DNA of 64,000 nt from assembly GCF_042693015.1 (NCBI RefSeq), contig NZ_CP170544.1, forward strand, positions 2,108,001 to 2,172,000. Reading direction: 5' to 3'. The translations under genes and the position numbers were made by a program. Source of the stretch: Sphingomonas_E sp042693015 (GTDB lineage: Bacteria; Pseudomonadota; Alphaproteobacteria; Sphingomonadales; Sphingomonadaceae). The first letter of the stretch is position 1; the number at the start of each line of letters is the position of its first letter. Below, piece after piece: positions 62,818 through 64,000 of the stretch. The notes beneath the pieces were generated by a model. The model ran no database searches and had not been told where the DNA came from. It saw nothing but the letters and a program-made list of their open reading frames with translations.

Positions 62818-64000
62818 ATGGAGATCGCACAGACGGTCGTGAAGGCGGCGAAGCTTTCAGGCGACCTTGGGATTCGGACGCTCGACCTGCAGGCGGACAT
62901 TGCCGCCTTGGCCGACCGCGTGACCGAACAAGCCAATACCGTAGAACAGATCGGCGACGATGCCGATCGGCTGGAGCGCGACCGCGCGACGGTGGCGCTC
63001 ACCGCGCGCGACGCCAAGGAAAAGGCATCGGCGGCGCGCAGCGTGATCGCCGATTCCAGCGCGCGACTGGATAGTGCCACGGACAATGTCGTCGATCTGA
63101 TCGAACAGGTCAGCCAGATCCACGCGGGCCTCGGCAGCTTCAACGCCGCGCTGGCGACGGTGGCGAGCGTGACCGAGGCGATCAGCGAGATTGCCGGGCA
63201 GACCAACCTGCTCGCGCTCAACGCCACGATCGAAGCCGCCCGCGCAGGCGACGCGGGTCGCGGCTTCGCGGTGGTGGCGAGCGAGGTGAAGAAGCTCGCG
63301 CAGGAAACCGCCGCCGCCACGCAGAAGATCAACGAATCGATCGGTGCGTTGACGGTGGAGGCGCATGCGATGCTCGGCCGGATCGGCACCGGCGTCGATA
63401 TGGCGCGATCAGCGCATGAGGGCACGCAGGAGATCGAAACGCTGGTTTCGAGCCTGTCGACCCTGATGCGCGGGCTTTCCGACAATAGCGACGCGGTGGC
63501 GGGCAGCCTGGAATCGATCGTCGGATCGGTGACGGGCATCCGCACCGGCCTCGACGCGCTGAGTGCCACGTCCAGCGCCAATGCGGCGGACCTGGTGCGG
63601 CTGCGCGACCGGCTGAGCCATGTCAGCGACGACACCAACGTCCTGCTCCAGCATTTCGCCGAGACCGAGATCGAGATACCCGACAGCCCCTATGTCCGCT
63701 TCGGCCTTGATGCGGCGAAGGCGATCGGCGCGGCGCTGGAGGCGGATATCGCCGCCGGTCGGATCACGATCGATAAGGTGCTGTCGGATCATTACGAGCC
63801 GATCCCCGGCACCGACCCCGCCCAATATGACCACCCGGCAACCGCGCTGATCGTCGCCGCGGCACGGCCCTATCAGGAAAAGGCGCGGGGCTTCCCGGGC
63901 TTCTTCGGCATGTCGCTGACCGATCGCAACACGTTCGGCGCGGTGCAGATGCCCGAACGATCACAGCCGCGCCGCGACGATCCCATCTGGAACGCCGAGT
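62818..64000 (+). CDS. Methyl-accepting chemotaxis-type protein with C-terminal sensor-like region, 3' end outside window
   Basis: The frame is open from ATG 62818 to the end of the window (at least 394 residues). The MCP signalling hairpin is clear: EIAGQTNLLALNATIEAARA followed by GRGFAVVASEVKKLAQE. Before it lies a long coiled coil and no membrane segment, so the protein appears soluble. After it the chain continues with PYVRFGLDAAKAIGAALEAD and a segment reading DHYEPIPGTDPAQY, then DRNTFG, as in MCP-like proteins with a C-terminal Cache-like sensor. A GGGGA site lies about ten bases upstream. What it senses is unknown. Confidence 0.85.
   Translation, partial: MEIAQTVVKAAKLSGDLGIRTLDLQADIAALADRVTEQANTVEQIGDDADRLERDRATVALTARDAKEKASAARSVIADSSARLDSATDNVVDLIEQVSQIHAGLGSFNAALATVASVTEAISEIAGQTNLLALNATIEAARAGDAGRGFAVVASEVKKLAQETAAATQKINESIGALTVEAHAMLGRIGTGVDMARSAHEGTQEIETLVSSLSTLMRGLSDNSDAVAGSLESIVGSVTGIRTGLDALSATSSANAADLVRLRDRLSHVSDDTNVLLQHFAETEIEIPDSPYVRFGLDAAKAIGAALEADIAAGRITIDKVLSDHYEPIPGTDPAQYDHPATALIVAAARPYQEKARGFPGFFGMSLTDRNTFGAVQMPERSQPRRDDPIWNAE

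Overview
The window is a high-GC chromosomal segment that reads as an alphaproteobacterium of the Sphingomonadaceae (Sphingomonas-like). The evidence is two proteins ending in the PEPxxWA-CTERM sorting tail typical of sphingomonads, a dTDP-rhamnose (rmlACDB) cluster directly behind a tyrosine autokinase as in sphingan polysaccharide loci, lgt followed by a MidA-like methyltransferase and pgeF, and many dispersed palindromic repeats of the kind seen between sphingomonad genes. The species cannot be named from the sequence alone.

Layout. 1-8.4 kb: the end of an exopolysaccharide cluster, with a BY-kinase tail, rfbA-rfbC-rfbD-rfbB for dTDP-L-rhamnose, an acyltransferase-3 protein, two family-2 glycosyltransferases and a convergent O-antigen ligase/polymerase-like membrane protein. 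8.4-9.3 kb: a gene-poor, foldable stretch. 9.3-20.5 kb: an accessory-rich stretch around uvrA, with a lipoprotein, an HTH-domain protein, two GFA-fold zinc proteins, an AT-rich three-gene island encoding a TIR protein, a second TIR-like protein and a membrane protein, and a frame-disrupted MmeI-type restriction-modification gene. 20.6-29 kb: mixed metabolism, with two luciferase-like oxidoreductases, a beta-propeller phytase lipoprotein, a methyltransferase, a PEP-CTERM protein, a CitE-like lyase, dctA, and an ArsR/SRPBCC pair. 29.2-31.3 kb: fliS-fliD. 31.4-41.3 kb: apbE, a TonB-dependent siderophore receptor with a Fur-like site, a ribbon-helix-helix protein, phbB, hemH, an orphan molybdopterin oxidoreductase subunit and an acyl-CoA synthetase. 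41.4-53.4 kb: lgt, a phytase-like PEP-CTERM protein, a MidA-like methyltransferase, pgeF, a lipoprotein-type ABC exporter with its divergent TesA-like esterase, small membrane and envelope proteins, and a DUF433/DUF5615 toxin-antitoxin pair. 53.5-57.4 kb: nrdB-(small membrane protein)-nrdA with a long upstream region carrying a LexA-type box and NrdR-like boxes. 57.5-64 kb: a DUF2189 membrane protein, an RcnR/CsoR-family repressor with a DmeF-type metal exporter, a class I fumarase, two tandem paralogous secreted proteins, a membrane protein and a chemotaxis-type protein running off the end.

How they fit together. The first 8 kb makes and decorates a rhamnose-containing surface polysaccharide. 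Iron and haem handling is represented by the siderophore receptor, Fur-like site and hemH. Deoxynucleotide supply (nrdAB) is probably under stress control. The most notable accessory locus is the TIR/TIR-like/membrane trio at 11.7-13.4 kb, which resembles Thoeris-type NAD signalling but has no recognisable ThsA. No tRNA, rRNA, CRISPR array, IS transposase or integrase was recognised.
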